DNA of 64,000 bases from Sulfuricaulis sp040901545 (lineage in GTDB: Bacteria; Pseudomonadota; Gammaproteobacteria; Acidiferrobacterales; Sulfurifustaceae): positions 248,001 through 312,000 of the forward strand of contig NZ_JBBDYL010000045.1 of the NCBI RefSeq assembly GCF_040901545.1, given 5' to 3'. A program made the position numbers and the translations under genes. The notes beneath the pieces are model-generated. The model saw only the letters and a program-made list of their open reading frames with translations, ran no database searches and was not told the DNA's origin. Each line of letters begins with the position of its first letter. Position 1 is the first letter of the stretch. This document shows positions 8,613-18,242 of the stretch, piece after piece.

Positions 8613-9905
8613 TCAGCCCCATATGTCCGCAACAATGCTCTCATACCACCCGAACGTGTATTTGGCTTCATCCTCGCGGAACGAATCCGGCGCCTCTCTC
8701 GGGCTCACGCCTCCCGCGCCTTCGATCTCCGTTATGCCTTTTTCCGTGTTCCGGTACACGCCCGCGACGGAAATTCCGTATCTCGGCGCGATCAGGCTGT
8801 AGCAGGTGTTAACGAAAGAATTTTCCGGCGGGGTTTCACCATTGAACAAAGCGATGATGGCCGCCGCGCACATCTTGGCTTCGCTGCTGGCGGCAAACCC
8901 CGACTTGGGGAGCGCGCCGGCGATCGCGGAGTCGCCGATAACGTGAATACCGGCGTGAAGCTTGGACTCGAAGGTCTTGGGATCGACCGGGCACCAGCCT
9001 GTTTTATCGACCAGCCCCGTTTTGACGGCGATTTTTCCCGCGGTCTGGTGAGGAATGAGGTTCACCACGTCCGCCTTGTGTTTGACAAGGTCGGCGTCCA
9101 CCAGCATTTTCTTGACATCGACCCCCTGGGTTGTCCCGCCTTTTGCACCGGACACCCATTCAATCATCCCGGGATAAAGCTTCTTCCATCCATCCTGAAA
9201 CAAGGGCTGTTTTGAAAATTTATCCTTGGCGTCGAGGATAACGATCTTGGATCTGGGTTTATGTTGCTTGAGATAATGCGCAATCATGCTCGCGCGCTCA
9301 TACGGCCCGGGCGGGCAGCGGAATGGATTGGGCGGCGATACGATTATGACCTTGCCGCCGTTTTTCATGGCCTTGAGTTGGTTCCGAAGCAGCACCGTCT
9401 GCGGGCCGGCCTTCCACGCATGCGGCATCACTTGCGCCGCTTTTTCGCTGTAACCCTCAATGGCAGCCCAGTTGAAATCAATGCCCGGCGATACCACCAG
9501 GCTATCGTAGGTTAATGTTTTACCGCCCTTGAGCGTCAATTTTTTACCGACCGGATCGATGCGATCCACCGTGTCGTGGATCATGTTCACTCCATGTATC
9601 TGTTTTAAGGCATTGTAGTCATGGGTAATGGAGTCCATGGTACGCAACCCGCCCAGCACGAGATTGCTGAATGGACAGGTAATGAATTTGACGCTTGGTT
9701 CAATCAGTGTCACGGCGATGCCTTGATCCAGACGCCGCAAATAACGGGCACAGGTGGCGCCGCCGAACCCGCCGCCGACCACGATGACCCGGGCGGAGCC
9801 TTTGTTGGTTCCCGCGGCGCGGGCCATTGCGGAATAGCCCAGGACGCCGGTCGCGGATGCCGCACCGGCGATTTTCAGGAATGCTCTCCGGGTAATATTT
9901 TTCAT
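8613..9905 (-). CDS. fccB: Flavocytochrome c sulfide dehydrogenase, flavoprotein subunit
   Basis: Periplasmic sulfide oxidation, passing electrons to the cytochrome subunit encoded just upstream. The 430-residue product starts MKNITRRAFLKIAGAASATG, a Tat signal with an RRAFLK twin-arginine motif. FAD binding is shown by ARVIVVGGGFGGATCARYL. The redox-active cysteines expected in FccB are probably those in KFITCPFSNLV and FRCPPGPYE. The length fits FccB. The frame is open far upstream, but the Tat motif fixes the start at 9905, eight bases after the end of fccA. A sulfide:quinone reductase is less likely because those lack a Tat signal and a cytochrome partner. Confidence 0.9.
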   Translation of the reverse strand: MKNITRRAFLKIAGAASATGVLGYSAMARAAGTNKGSARVIVVGGGFGGATCARYLRRLDQGIAVTLIEPSVKFITCPFSNLVLGGLRTMDSITHDYNALKQIHGVNMIHDTVDRIDPVGKKLTLKGGKTLTYDSLVVSPGIDFNWAAIEGYSEKAAQVMPHAWKAGPQTVLLRNQLKAMKNGGKVIIVSPPNPFRCPPGPYERASMIAHYLKQHKPRSKIVILDAKDKFSKQPLFQDGWKKLYPGMIEWVSGAKGGTTQGVDVKKMLVDADLVKHKADVVNLIPHQTAGKIAVKTGLVDKTGWCPVDPKTFESKLHAGIHVIGDSAIAGALPKSGFAASSEAKMCAAAIIALFNGETPPENSFVNTCYSLIAPRYGISVAGVYRNTEKGITEIEGAGGVSPREAPDSFREDEAKYTFGWYESIVADIWG

Positions 9906-9913
9906 GTTTTTCC

Positions 9914-10282
9914 TTATTTCAGATTGGCACCGATGTAGTTTGCAATCGCCTCGAGTTCCGCATCGGAATAGCCTTTGGTGTGGCGCGTCATGACCGTGGC
10001 GAACCGCGCGCCGGTTTTGAATTCCTTGAGCGCGAGAGCGATTTGTTTCGCATTCATGCTGCTGAAGCTGGGAATGGTTCCGGGACTGCGGCCATCGGGT
10101 CCGTGACAGGAAAAGCAGTTGTTCACCATGTTCGCGACGGCGGCGGGGCTGGGCGGCTCGGCTGCAGGTTCGGCGCCGGGAACGGGTGTTTGCGCTTCGG
10201 CTCCATACAAAATGACACTGGATAACAGCACGGTGGCAACCACACCTGAAAACCACCGGGTCTGATTATTTTTTATTTTCAT
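9914..10282 (-). CDS. fccA: Monohaem cytochrome c, sulfide dehydrogenase subunit (FccA-like)
   Basis: Electron acceptor for FccB in the periplasm. It has 122 residues, an N-terminal Sec signal (about 1-30), a Pro/Ala-rich spacer, and one haem c motif, CFSCH, at about 55-59. The probable axial methionine is in the MTRHTKGYSD region. A single haem matches the short FccA form rather than the dihaem form of Allochromatium. The ATG follows TTAGGAGTAACGC, a strong ribosome binding site. A TATAAT match on this strand lies at 10355-10360, but no convincing -35 box was found. Confidence 0.85.
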   Translation of the reverse strand: MKIKNNQTRWFSGVVATVLLSSVILYGAEAQTPVPGAEPAAEPPSPAAVANMVNNCFSCHGPDGRSPGTIPSFSSMNAKQIALALKEFKTGARFATVMTRHTKGYSDAELEAIANYIGANLK

Positions 10283-10543
10283 GCGTTACTCCTAACAGTT
10301 GCAGGTATTGGATGGCGGATGTTGCAACAGCGAATTATTCCCGGTTAACGCTTCATTATATTGATGAAAATTCGGTGGTACGTCGCTTTGTGAGGAAATT
10401 TATGCGACACACAAAATCCCATTTTCCAGGTTACTCGAAAATCTTGCACTGGCTGAACGAACTTCCGGCAATTATCTAACTCCTTTCAAACGGGCTTGGC
10501 AAGATACCGGGAATCAAACGAGTCACAACCCGCCAGGCGGTGT

Positions 10544-11422
10544 TCAGCGCAGTTCGCTCAGAAGTGAATCCATCATGTGTTCTGCCTGTGACCCGTAACC
10601 TCCGCCAAAAAGATTGAAGTGATTCAGGATGTGGTAAAGATTGTAGAGTGTTTTCCGCACGGGATAGCCGTCGTCGAGCGGCCAGGTCTCCCGGTAGGCC
10701 TGGTAAAAACGCCCTGAGAACCCGCCGAACAGTTCGGTCATGGCCACATCCGTCTCGCGATCGCCGTAGTAAACCGCGGGATCGAAAATGACCGGCTGTT
10801 GTCGCGCGACACCGACATTACCGCTCCAAAGGTCTCCGTGCAGTAGCGAAGGCGCAGGCCGGTAGTTTTGGAAAAATGCCCCCAGGTCCGCCAATAGACG
10901 CTCGCCTTTCTTAAGAAGATCGCGACCGCTTCGCGCCGCGAGCTTGAGTTGATAGCCGAGGCGATGATCCCGCCAAAACGGCATCCACTCGGATGAGTGT
11001 GTATTAATTTGCGGAGTGGAACCAATGGTATTATCAAGTCGCCAACCGTATTTTTCATGCGTGAATCGATGCATCCGGGCGAGTTGCTGTCCGAGGCGCT
11101 CCTGGCTTCGGAAGTCCACCCCACCTAAATCAAGATATTCGAGTGCCAGGTAAGCATGGCCGTTGGCCGTCCCCCAGCATATGGCTTCGGGGACACGCAC
11201 CGTACGTGTGAGTGCGATCTCGTTAAGGCCTGCCGCTTCCGCCTCGAACATGGCCACACGCGCGGGTTGGTTTAACTTGATGAAGTAACGTCGGTCGTTG
11301 TCTTGCAGAACCGAGGAATTGTTGATGCACCCACCGCTGGCGGCTTGCGCTGAGCGGGCTACAAAAGGATTGCCCGTGGTATTCGAAATATGCTGCGCAA
11401 TCGTTAACCAGACCGAATCCAT
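10544..11422 (-). CDS. Fructosamine kinase family protein
   Basis: Probable ketosamine-3-kinase, which phosphorylates sugar adducts on protein amines so that they fall off. The 292 residues begin with the family-typical SGGCINNSS glycine loop, then RRYFIKLN with the ATP-binding lysine, LLHGDLWSGNVGV (catalytic HGDLWSGN) and PAVYYGDRETDVAMTELFGGF (metal-binding region). The length matches E. coli YniA. It stands alone, with no operon partner on this strand. The true substrate is not determined by sequence. Confidence 0.87.
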   Translation of the reverse strand: MDSVWLTIAQHISNTTGNPFVARSAQAASGGCINNSSVLQDNDRRYFIKLNQPARVAMFEAEAAGLNEIALTRTVRVPEAICWGTANGHAYLALEYLDLGGVDFRSQERLGQQLARMHRFTHEKYGWRLDNTIGSTPQINTHSSEWMPFWRDHRLGYQLKLAARSGRDLLKKGERLLADLGAFFQNYRPAPSLLHGDLWSGNVGVARQQPVIFDPAVYYGDRETDVAMTELFGGFSGRFYQAYRETWPLDDGYPVRKTLYNLYHILNHFNLFGGGYGSQAEHMMDSLLSELR

Positions 11423-11750
11423 GTCTATCCGCGTTCCTTGTTCAATGCGGGTTACTGTAGAACCGATTTCGAAGACGAGAAATCATCCGGGAACGGTTTT
11501 CCTTTATTCAGCGGATCTTGAACCGAAAAAATGGGCGAATCTGACGAATTTTCTACGCTACCCAATGATATCGCGCGTTATTGCGCAAGGCTTCAGGGGA
11601 TAGGTCACCTAAGTGACTGATTATTATGCGGTCGGTAAATCACGTTTATGGCATCAGATTTGCACATTTTATCCTGCAACTTGCTAACGACAAACGGAAA
11701 AATAGACCAGTTTCAGGGAGTGTAACCGGTCCGAAGGTGATGAGTACCCC
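11423..11750. other. Intergenic gap between divergent genes, no recognised element
   Basis: About 330 bases separating the fructosamine kinase gene from the GGDEF/EAL gene, so it should hold two divergent promoters. It is more AT-rich toward 11600-11710. I found no convincing -35/-10 pair, operator or hairpin. A 101-codon open frame across part of it has no recognisable features and overlaps the kinase gene. Confidence 0.5.
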
Positions 11751-14201
11751 ATGGAAGGAAAACACATACGAAAGTTAATGGGTCCGCGCGCAACCCCATG
11801 GCGGAGAAATTGGCAATTTAGAGCAACAATGCACCTGAACCGGATTTCCATTCGTACCAGTCATATTGCCGCCCTGACGTTAATCGGGATGGTAGGTGTT
11901 TTTTTCTTTTTGTCCGGCAGTGACGCTTACCGTGATTTTATTCTTGAAAATCAGCGCGAGGCGTTTGCCGAGCATTTACGGGCGAGGTTAAGCGACCTGC
12001 GCCGGGAATTTGACGCCGAGTCGCAACGGCTCGCCATTTATATCAGTTCCGCACCGGGTCTGGTGGCGGCGCTGGAAAATCGCAAACCCGCGACAATGTC
12101 GCGTCACCTCGATATTATCTTCGACCGGCCCGGCAGTGTTTCCGGGCGTACCCGACTTGCTCAGCTTCAGGTATTGGATAAAAACATGGGCAAGGTGGCG
12201 TCTTCCACCAAGGGGATCCCCGACAGTCTTCTCGATCAACCTGCCTGCTCAAGCCTGCGTACCCAGGCAACGAAAGCCCAAGTCAAAGACCGGCAGAAAC
12301 CTGTGTCGGGCATCTGTTTGGGAAATAAAAATATTTATCATCTCCTCATCCACCCTTTCGCGACAGGTTCCTCGTCGGGATATATTTTTGTGGCCATGGA
12401 CATGATGCCAAAACTGGTCGGGCCCGAAGCTGTCTTAAATTTACCCATTCGGCTTACGTTCGCCGACGGATCTCTGCTCCATCGCTCCGCCAACTGGCCC
12501 CATGAGGTGAATGGAAAGGATTTTCTGGTAACGGAACAATCGTTCGTGTTGCTCGCTCCTGCCCGGACGTTGCTCACCATAGCTGTTAGCCACGACATTC
12601 GCTCGTTCAGCGCCAGAATGTCAAGCACGCAGAACACAATGGCATGGGTCGCTGTTTTCATCACGCTGTTTTTCATTCTGCTGACTTGGCTGGTACTGGA
12701 TAAGACCACCGCCAAGCCTTTGATGACACTGATTGCCCACATGCGCAAGGTCCGATCGGACAAAAGCCGGCTCGGCGAGCATGTGGTGTTACACGGCAAC
12801 CAGCAAGTCGCCGAACTCGGCGCGGCATTCAATGACATGTCTGCCAGAATGAAAGAGCTTTATGAAAGTCTGGAAAGTCTTGCCTTCACCGATCCCCTGA
12901 CAAAGCTTCCAAACCGGATGTTGTTCCAGAAAAAATTACAGCAAGCAATTGAAGATGCCAGGCGCGACTACAAATCCTTCGCCTTGTTTTTGATGGATAT
13001 CGACCGTTTCAAGGACATCAACGACACCCTGGGCCACCAGACCGGCGACATGCTGCTGCAGCAGGTTGCCGCGCGCCTCCGGAGCAAGCTGCGCGATATC
13101 GACACGGTCGCGCGAATGGGCGGTGATGAATTTGCCATACTGTTACCGGCGGTGACCGACAAACACGCAACCATGGCCGCACGAATGTTGCTGCAGTCAT
13201 TACGCATGCCGTTCCGCATCGACGAACATACCCTGGATGTCGGCGCGAGCATCGGCATCTCGCTATATCCCGATCACGGCGTGGATTCCAACATCCTCAT
13301 TCAGCGATCGGACGTGGCCATGTATGCCGCGAAGCAGGCAAACAGCGGATATGCCTTCTATGACAGTAAACAAGATCAGCACAACCCGACGCGCCTGACA
13401 CTGCTGGGCGAGTTGCGTCATGCCGTGGAACAGGAGCAGTTCGAACTTTACTATCAGCCGAAGGTGAACCTTCGGACTTCCCGGGTAACGGGAGTGGAAG
13501 CCTTGGTGCGCTGGAATCACCCGCGTGAGGATCTGATGCTGCCGGATATCTTCATCCCGCTGCTGGAGCAAACCGGAATGATTCGGAACCTCACGCCGTG
13601 GGTGCTGAACGAAGCCCTGCGACAGGGGCAAATACTGCAACGACAGGGGGTGCCAATCACGATTTCGATGAATCTGTCGGTACGAGATCTGCAGGAACCC
13701 TATCTGGCCGAGACTTTCGCCGAGCAATTGGCCGCGCTTCAGGTTGCCACCAAGTGGCTGGAGCTCGAGATTACTGAAAGCGCGGTGATGACCGAGCCGG
13801 AGCGCGCGCTCCATGTGCTTACGCGCCTTTCCGCCACGGGATTGAAACTGGCCATTGATGATTTTGGCACCGGCTATTCATCGCTCTCGTATCTCAAGAA
13901 GTTACCGGTTCATGCCATCAAGATCGATAAATCGTTTGTCATCGGCATGGTGCGCGATGAAAACGACGCCGCGATTGTGCGCACCAGCATTGATCTGGCT
14001 CACAACCTCAAACTCGAGGTCATCGCCGAGGGTGTCGAAAACGAAGAAACCCTCAAGCGCCTGACCGAGCTTGGCTGCGACACCGCTCAGGGTAATTTCA
14101 TCAGCCGGCCGCTGTCGTCGGATGAGCTGTCCGTGTGGCTGAAGCAGTCTGCCTGGGGGTATGGCGAACATAAGCCCAAGCTGGTCCGGCTGCGGAATTA
14201 G
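11751..14201 (+). CDS. Membrane-bound diguanylate cyclase/phosphodiesterase (GGDEF-EAL)
   Basis: Turnover of the second messenger cyclic di-GMP at the inner membrane. Two membrane segments (about 40-60 and 296-316) bracket a periplasmic sensor domain of about 240 residues with no recognised ligand motif. A HAMP-like linker follows, then a GGDEF domain with an intact RMGGDEF active site and an RDID inhibitory site five residues before it. The EAL domain carries EALVRW, DDFGTGYSS and VIAEGVE, so both activities look possible. ATG 11751 has AAGGTG 12 bases upstream; ATG 11829 is a plausible alternative just before the first membrane helix. Confidence 0.9.
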   Translation: MEGKHIRKLMGPRATPWRRNWQFRATMHLNRISIRTSHIAALTLIGMVGVFFFLSGSDAYRDFILENQREAFAEHLRARLSDLRREFDAESQRLAIYISSAPGLVAALENRKPATMSRHLDIIFDRPGSVSGRTRLAQLQVLDKNMGKVASSTKGIPDSLLDQPACSSLRTQATKAQVKDRQKPVSGICLGNKNIYHLLIHPFATGSSSGYIFVAMDMMPKLVGPEAVLNLPIRLTFADGSLLHRSANWPHEVNGKDFLVTEQSFVLLAPARTLLTIAVSHDIRSFSARMSSTQNTMAWVAVFITLFFILLTWLVLDKTTAKPLMTLIAHMRKVRSDKSRLGEHVVLHGNQQVAELGAAFNDMSARMKELYESLESLAFTDPLTKLPNRMLFQKKLQQAIEDARRDYKSFALFLMDIDRFKDINDTLGHQTGDMLLQQVAARLRSKLRDIDTVARMGGDEFAILLPAVTDKHATMAARMLLQSLRMPFRIDEHTLDVGASIGISLYPDHGVDSNILIQRSDVAMYAAKQANSGYAFYDSKQDQHNPTRLTLLGELRHAVEQEQFELYYQPKVNLRTSRVTGVEALVRWNHPREDLMLPDIFIPLLEQTGMIRNLTPWVLNEALRQGQILQRQGVPITISMNLSVRDLQEPYLAETFAEQLAALQVATKWLELEITESAVMTEPERALHVLTRLSATGLKLAIDDFGTGYSSLSYLKKLPVHAIKIDKSFVIGMVRDENDAAIVRTSIDLAHNLKLEVIAEGVENEETLKRLTELGCDTAQGNFISRPLSSDELSVWLKQSAWGYGEHKPKLVRLRN

Positions 14202-14287
14202 CCAGCCTCCCGTCCTCACTCCTCGGTAAAGACTACTCTCCCTGATTTTCTCCGGGAAAATACTGGTTTGTCGTCAACCGGGTCTGG

Positions 14288-14716
14288 TTAACAGTTTTCC
14301 CTGGCAAGACTGTAAGGTCCGGATCCGTACGCGATGATGTAGAGCATCCCACCCATCATCGCCATGTTTTTCTGGAAATTGATGAATTGCGGCATCATCT
14401 GTTCCGGCGGGAGGCCCCAGTAGGCATGGAAGATGTAAGTTACCGGTATCATCCACAGTAACAGAGCCGTGGCCCCCCAACGCGCTTGCCAACCGAGCAG
14501 TATCATCAGGCCGCCGCCCAACTCGATGATGATGGTCGCCACCAGCATCAGCTTGATCAGAGTGGGGTCCACGCTCGACATGGTAGCGGCCATATAGCCC
14601 GCCGTCCCGGCGAAGCCGGTTAATTTATTGAAACCGGAAACGAGAAAAATATTTGCCATCAGGAGCCGTCCAATCAGCGGTCCGTACTGTTGCGCCCATT
14701 TGCATAGCTGTTTCAT
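14288..14716 (-). CDS. DoxX family membrane protein
   Basis: Small inner-membrane protein of 142 residues with four predicted helices. The first segment, PLIGRLLMANIFLVSGFNKL, carries the arginine and family-typical FxxSGxxKL pattern. DoxX proteins have been linked to quinone or thiol redox at the membrane, but the reaction of this one is unknown. The gene has a strong ribosome binding site (CCAGGAGATAGAAC before the ATG) and lies 52 bases downstream of a pirin gene on the same strand; DoxX and pirin genes are frequently neighbours. Confidence 0.85.
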   Translation of the reverse strand: MKQLCKWAQQYGPLIGRLLMANIFLVSGFNKLTGFAGTAGYMAATMSSVDPTLIKLMLVATIIIELGGGLMILLGWQARWGATALLLWMIPVTYIFHAYWGLPPEQMMPQFINFQKNMAMMGGMLYIIAYGSGPYSLARENC

Positions 14717-14768
14717 GTTCTATCTCCTGGCTAGGTGACAAAATAATTGCGTTAAGTTAGTCCCGTTA

Positions 14769-15467
14769 TCATGGCAGGTCAAACAACAAGGCTTCGGTGT
14801 TATCTAAAGGAGTCATGTGTATTTGCGGCGCTTCATTGATCCGCGCGCCATCCCCCGCTGACATGATTTCACCGTTTACTTTCGCCCGCCCGCGGGCGAG
14901 ATGCAGATAGGCCTTTCGGGTCGGATGCAAATGGTGCGTGGCGGATTCACCTGCTTGCAATTCGGTAACGTACATGTAGGCATTCTGGTGAATTTTGACC
15001 GTGTTCTCACGGCCGTCAGGCGTCACAACGGCCCGCCAGGCCCCGCGCCATTCACGCGGTGAGAATGTTTTCTGATCGTACCCCGACGTCAAGCCCTTGC
15101 TGTCCGGTAATATCCATATTTGCAAGAGGTGCACCGGTTCGGTTTTCGAGGGATTGGATTCACTGTGGGTAATACCGCTGCCAGCGGTCATACGCTGCAC
15201 ATCACCCGGCCGGATGATCGAGCCGTTTCCAAGGCTGTCTTTATGTTCCAGCGCGCCTTCCTGTATGTAAGTAATGATTTCCATATCACGATGTCCATGC
15301 GTGGCGAATCCTTTCCCCGCTGAAACGATATCCTCATTGATCACGCGCAGGACGGAATAACCCATTTGATCCGGATCCTGGTAATCCGCAAAAGAAAATG
15401 TGTGGCGGGTGTCCAGCCAGCCGTAATTGAAATGCCCACGGTCCGCGGCCCGGCGCAGGCTGATCAT
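14769..15467 (-). CDS. Pirin family protein (YhhW-like)
   Basis: Bicupin protein of 232 residues, close in length and sequence to E. coli YhhW, a quercetinase-type pirin. The N-terminal cupin has THGHRDMEIITYIQEGALEHKDS, which supplies the His/His/Glu metal ligands (HxH, then E and H). The C-terminal cupin is shorter and lacks the metal site. The physiological substrate is uncertain. It is followed on the same strand by doxX, probably in one transcript. Confidence 0.88.
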   Translation of the reverse strand: MISLRRAADRGHFNYGWLDTRHTFSFADYQDPDQMGYSVLRVINEDIVSAGKGFATHGHRDMEIITYIQEGALEHKDSLGNGSIIRPGDVQRMTAGSGITHSESNPSKTEPVHLLQIWILPDSKGLTSGYDQKTFSPREWRGAWRAVVTPDGRENTVKIHQNAYMYVTELQAGESATHHLHPTRKAYLHLARGRAKVNGEIMSAGDGARINEAPQIHMTPLDNTEALLFDLP

Positions 15468-15968
15468 GTCCGTTTCATAAACGCTCAGTACGGTAAGCGA
15501 TTTCCGTGGTTCGCCCCATCCTAAAGCATTATTCCTGGCATTGCCTAGCCGGCGCTTGCTTATAAATAGGCAGATAATGAGCAGCGGTGCGGGTTGAAAA
15601 TCACAACTCAGCTGGTTACTTTATGCACAGATAGAAAGTATGTAGAAATTGGGTTTTCGCGGCAGGAAAGACCCCTTGAGGAAATACGGGTCATTTAATA
15701 TATGTCATTGTTTTATTTTCAATAACTATCCAGATTATTTTTTAGACAATCTAACAAAATCGCTGGAATTACCCTGCGTCAAAATGTCATACCCTATTTC
15801 ATCCACATTGTTATCAACAGATCCTGTGAGTAATGATTGCCCCATTAAGATACAAGTGGTTAGCGTGAAATCATGACAAGCCTGTGAACGTGGAGCGCAG
15901 TGTTTCACGCTCTGCGCCTCATGGTACGAGGATTTCCACCCATACTGGCTCTGAGATAGAGTCGCTCC
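15468..15968. other. AT-rich intergenic region with DnaA-box-like sites, upstream of priA
   Basis: A 500-base gap between the divergent pirin and priA genes. TTATGCACA at 15621-15629 is an exact match to the DnaA box TTATNCACA. One-mismatch sites are TCATCCACA (15799-15807), TTATCAACA (15811-15819) and, reversed, TGTGAGTAA (15825-15833). Between them, about 15685-15765 is strongly AT-rich. The open frame of 75 codons at 15649-15876 has no ribosome binding site or family resemblance and I do not call it. The region also has to contain the priA promoter. Confidence 0.4.
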
Positions 15969-18167
15969 ATGTTGGCAGCAACACGCATATATCAAGTAGC
16001 CGTGCCTACCCCTTTGTACCGTGTCTTTGATTATTTTGCTTCGGCATCATTGGTGGCAGGAACGCGCGTGCGAGTGCAATTCGGTCGGCGCGAAATGGTC
16101 GGGGTGGTGGTAGGAACGCTGGAACACAGTGAATTGCCGCGTAACCGGCTGAAACAAGTTATGCGGATTCTGGATGAAGCGCCCTTGATTCCACCCACGT
16201 TATTGATGCTGCTTCAGTGGGTCGCCGATTACTATCACCATCCCCTGGGGGAAGTTATCCACACGGCATTACCGGTGTACCTGCGTCAAGGTCGGCCGGT
16301 TGCCTTCAAGGGAGAAATGGCTTGGAGTCTGACAGAAGCTGGAAGAGGGGTCAGACAGGAAATGAGTCACCGCGCGCCGGCGCAGAAACGCCTGCTGGAC
16401 GCCTTGGCAGCCGCCCCGGACGGACTTGTGGCGAAACAGCTCATGGAGATTTCGCTTCGCTGGTCAGCAACGCTCAAGGTAATGCGTGCCAAGGGGTGGG
16501 TAAGCAGTCACCCACACGATACACCACGCGTTTCTCCGCGCAACATTCTGCCATCGCCGGAACTCAACCCGGGGCAAAAATCCGCGGTGGCAGCCATCGC
16601 GGCGCGGCTCGGTCATTTTCATCCGTTTTTGCTGCATGGCGTTACCGCCAGCGGCAAGACCGAGGTATATCTCAACGTGATCGAGCAAGTGCTGTCACAA
16701 GGAAAACAGGTTTTAGTGCTGGTGCCGGAAATCGGCCTCACGCCACAATTGGTGGAGCGATTTCAGCGGCGATTCCAGGCACCGATTGCCGTGTTGCATT
16801 CCGGGCTCAACAATCAGGAGCGGTTGAATGCCTGGATTGCGGCGATCGGTGGCAAGGCATCGATAGTGATCGGGACGCGTTCCGCCGTATTTACACCGCT
16901 GAATAAACCCGGACTCATCGTCGTGGACGAGGAACACGATACCTCCTACAAGCAACAGGACGGGTTGCGCTATTCGGCGCGTGATGTGGCGGTGATGCGC
17001 GCGTCACGGGAAAAAATACCCATCGTGCTGGGTTCGGCCACACCGTCGTTGGAAAGCCTCAAGAACGCGCGCGCGGGTACTTATACGCTGCTCGATTTGC
17101 CGGACCGCACCGGCGGCGCCGGGATGCCGCACGTGCGGTTGTGCGATATGCGCCGGCTGAAACCCACGGACGGGTTGTCGCTACCACTGCGCGAGGCCAT
17201 CGCGGCCCGGTTGGAAAAGCGCGAGCAGACTATTTTGTTTTTGAACCGCCGCGGGTTTGCCCCGGTATGGATGTGTTATGACTGCGGCTGGGTCGCGCCA
17301 TGCCGGCGGTGCGATGCGCAGCTGACACTGCACCGTAAAAGGCAGAAATTGCTCTGTCACCATTGCGGGGCGGAACAGGAAGTTTCCCTGAGCTGCCCGG
17401 ATTGCCATGGGACAAATCTCCACCCGCTCGGTGAAGGCACGGAGCGTGTGGAAGGGGCGCTGGAAAAGTTCTTCCCCCGGGCGCGCATTGAACGCATCGA
17501 TCGCGACACCACCCTGCGCAAGGGCACGCTCGAGGAGAAACTGCGGCGCATCCATGCCGGACAGGTCGATATCCTGGTGGGGACCCAAATGCTTTCCAAG
17601 GGACATGATTTTCCCAACGTCACGCTGGTCGGCGTCCTGAATGCCGATCAGGGGTTGTACGGCATGGATTTCCGCGCCAGCGAACGGTTATTTCAGCTCA
17701 TTCTGCAAGTCAGCGGACGTGCCGGGCGGGCCGACAAGCCGGGCGAGGTGTTGCTGCAGACCTGGCATCCGGCCCACTCGCTGTTTGCCGCCTTGCAGCG
17801 CCATGACTTTCACGGATTCGCCGAGTTTGCGCTCGGCGAGCGCCGCGAAACCGGTTATCCGCCCTATAGCCATCTTGCCCTGCTGCGCGCGGAATCCCCC
17901 GTGCCCGGGGCGGCGCTCAGATTTTTACGTGAGGCGCGCGGGCTCGCGGTAAGTCTGTCGCCCGGCGAGGGGGTGCAAATCATGGAATCGTTGCCAGCGC
18001 CCTTGGAACGGCTTGCCGGACGCTATCGCGCTCAATTGCTGATACAGTCGCGCGACCGTACGCCGCTGCAGGCGTTTCTCCGCCGGTGGGTGGTACAGCT
18101 TGCGGAAGCCAAGTTCAGCAGCAAGGCGCGCTGGTCGCTCGATGTCGATCCGGTGGATCTGTACTGA
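15969..18167 (+). CDS. priA: Primosomal protein N', replication restart helicase
   Basis: Reloads the replication machinery at stalled forks. The 732-residue protein has the N-terminal 3' DNA-binding domain (about 1-105), a superfamily 2 helicase core with Walker A GVTASGKTEVYL and DEEH box VVDEEHDTSYKQQ, and two zinc-binding clusters, CYDCGWVAPCRRC and LCHHCGAEQ...LSCPDCHG. A GTERVEG segment and helicase motifs V-VI (GTQMLSKGHDFPNV, QVSGRAGRADKPG) follow. Length equals that of E. coli PriA. ATG 15969 matches the family start. Confidence 0.96.
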   Translation: MLAATRIYQVAVPTPLYRVFDYFASASLVAGTRVRVQFGRREMVGVVVGTLEHSELPRNRLKQVMRILDEAPLIPPTLLMLLQWVADYYHHPLGEVIHTALPVYLRQGRPVAFKGEMAWSLTEAGRGVRQEMSHRAPAQKRLLDALAAAPDGLVAKQLMEISLRWSATLKVMRAKGWVSSHPHDTPRVSPRNILPSPELNPGQKSAVAAIAARLGHFHPFLLHGVTASGKTEVYLNVIEQVLSQGKQVLVLVPEIGLTPQLVERFQRRFQAPIAVLHSGLNNQERLNAWIAAIGGKASIVIGTRSAVFTPLNKPGLIVVDEEHDTSYKQQDGLRYSARDVAVMRASREKIPIVLGSATPSLESLKNARAGTYTLLDLPDRTGGAGMPHVRLCDMRRLKPTDGLSLPLREAIAARLEKREQTILFLNRRGFAPVWMCYDCGWVAPCRRCDAQLTLHRKRQKLLCHHCGAEQEVSLSCPDCHGTNLHPLGEGTERVEGALEKFFPRARIERIDRDTTLRKGTLEEKLRRIHAGQVDILVGTQMLSKGHDFPNVTLVGVLNADQGLYGMDFRASERLFQLILQVSGRAGRADKPGEVLLQTWHPAHSLFAALQRHDFHGFAEFALGERRETGYPPYSHLALLRAESPVPGAALRFLREARGLAVSLSPGEGVQIMESLPAPLERLAGRYRAQLLIQSRDRTPLQAFLRRWVVQLAEAKFSSKARWSLDVDPVDLY

Positions 18168-18242
18168 TTCACGGCGGCCTATCCACGGAACCGGAAGACG
18201 GGAAACTCCCTGAGGTGAGCGCGCTTCGCAATTTAAGCTTGG

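Noticed and set aside
15649..15876. Open frame of 75 codons in the gap before priA
   Set aside because: No ribosome binding site, no motif, and composition fits AT-rich intergenic DNA.
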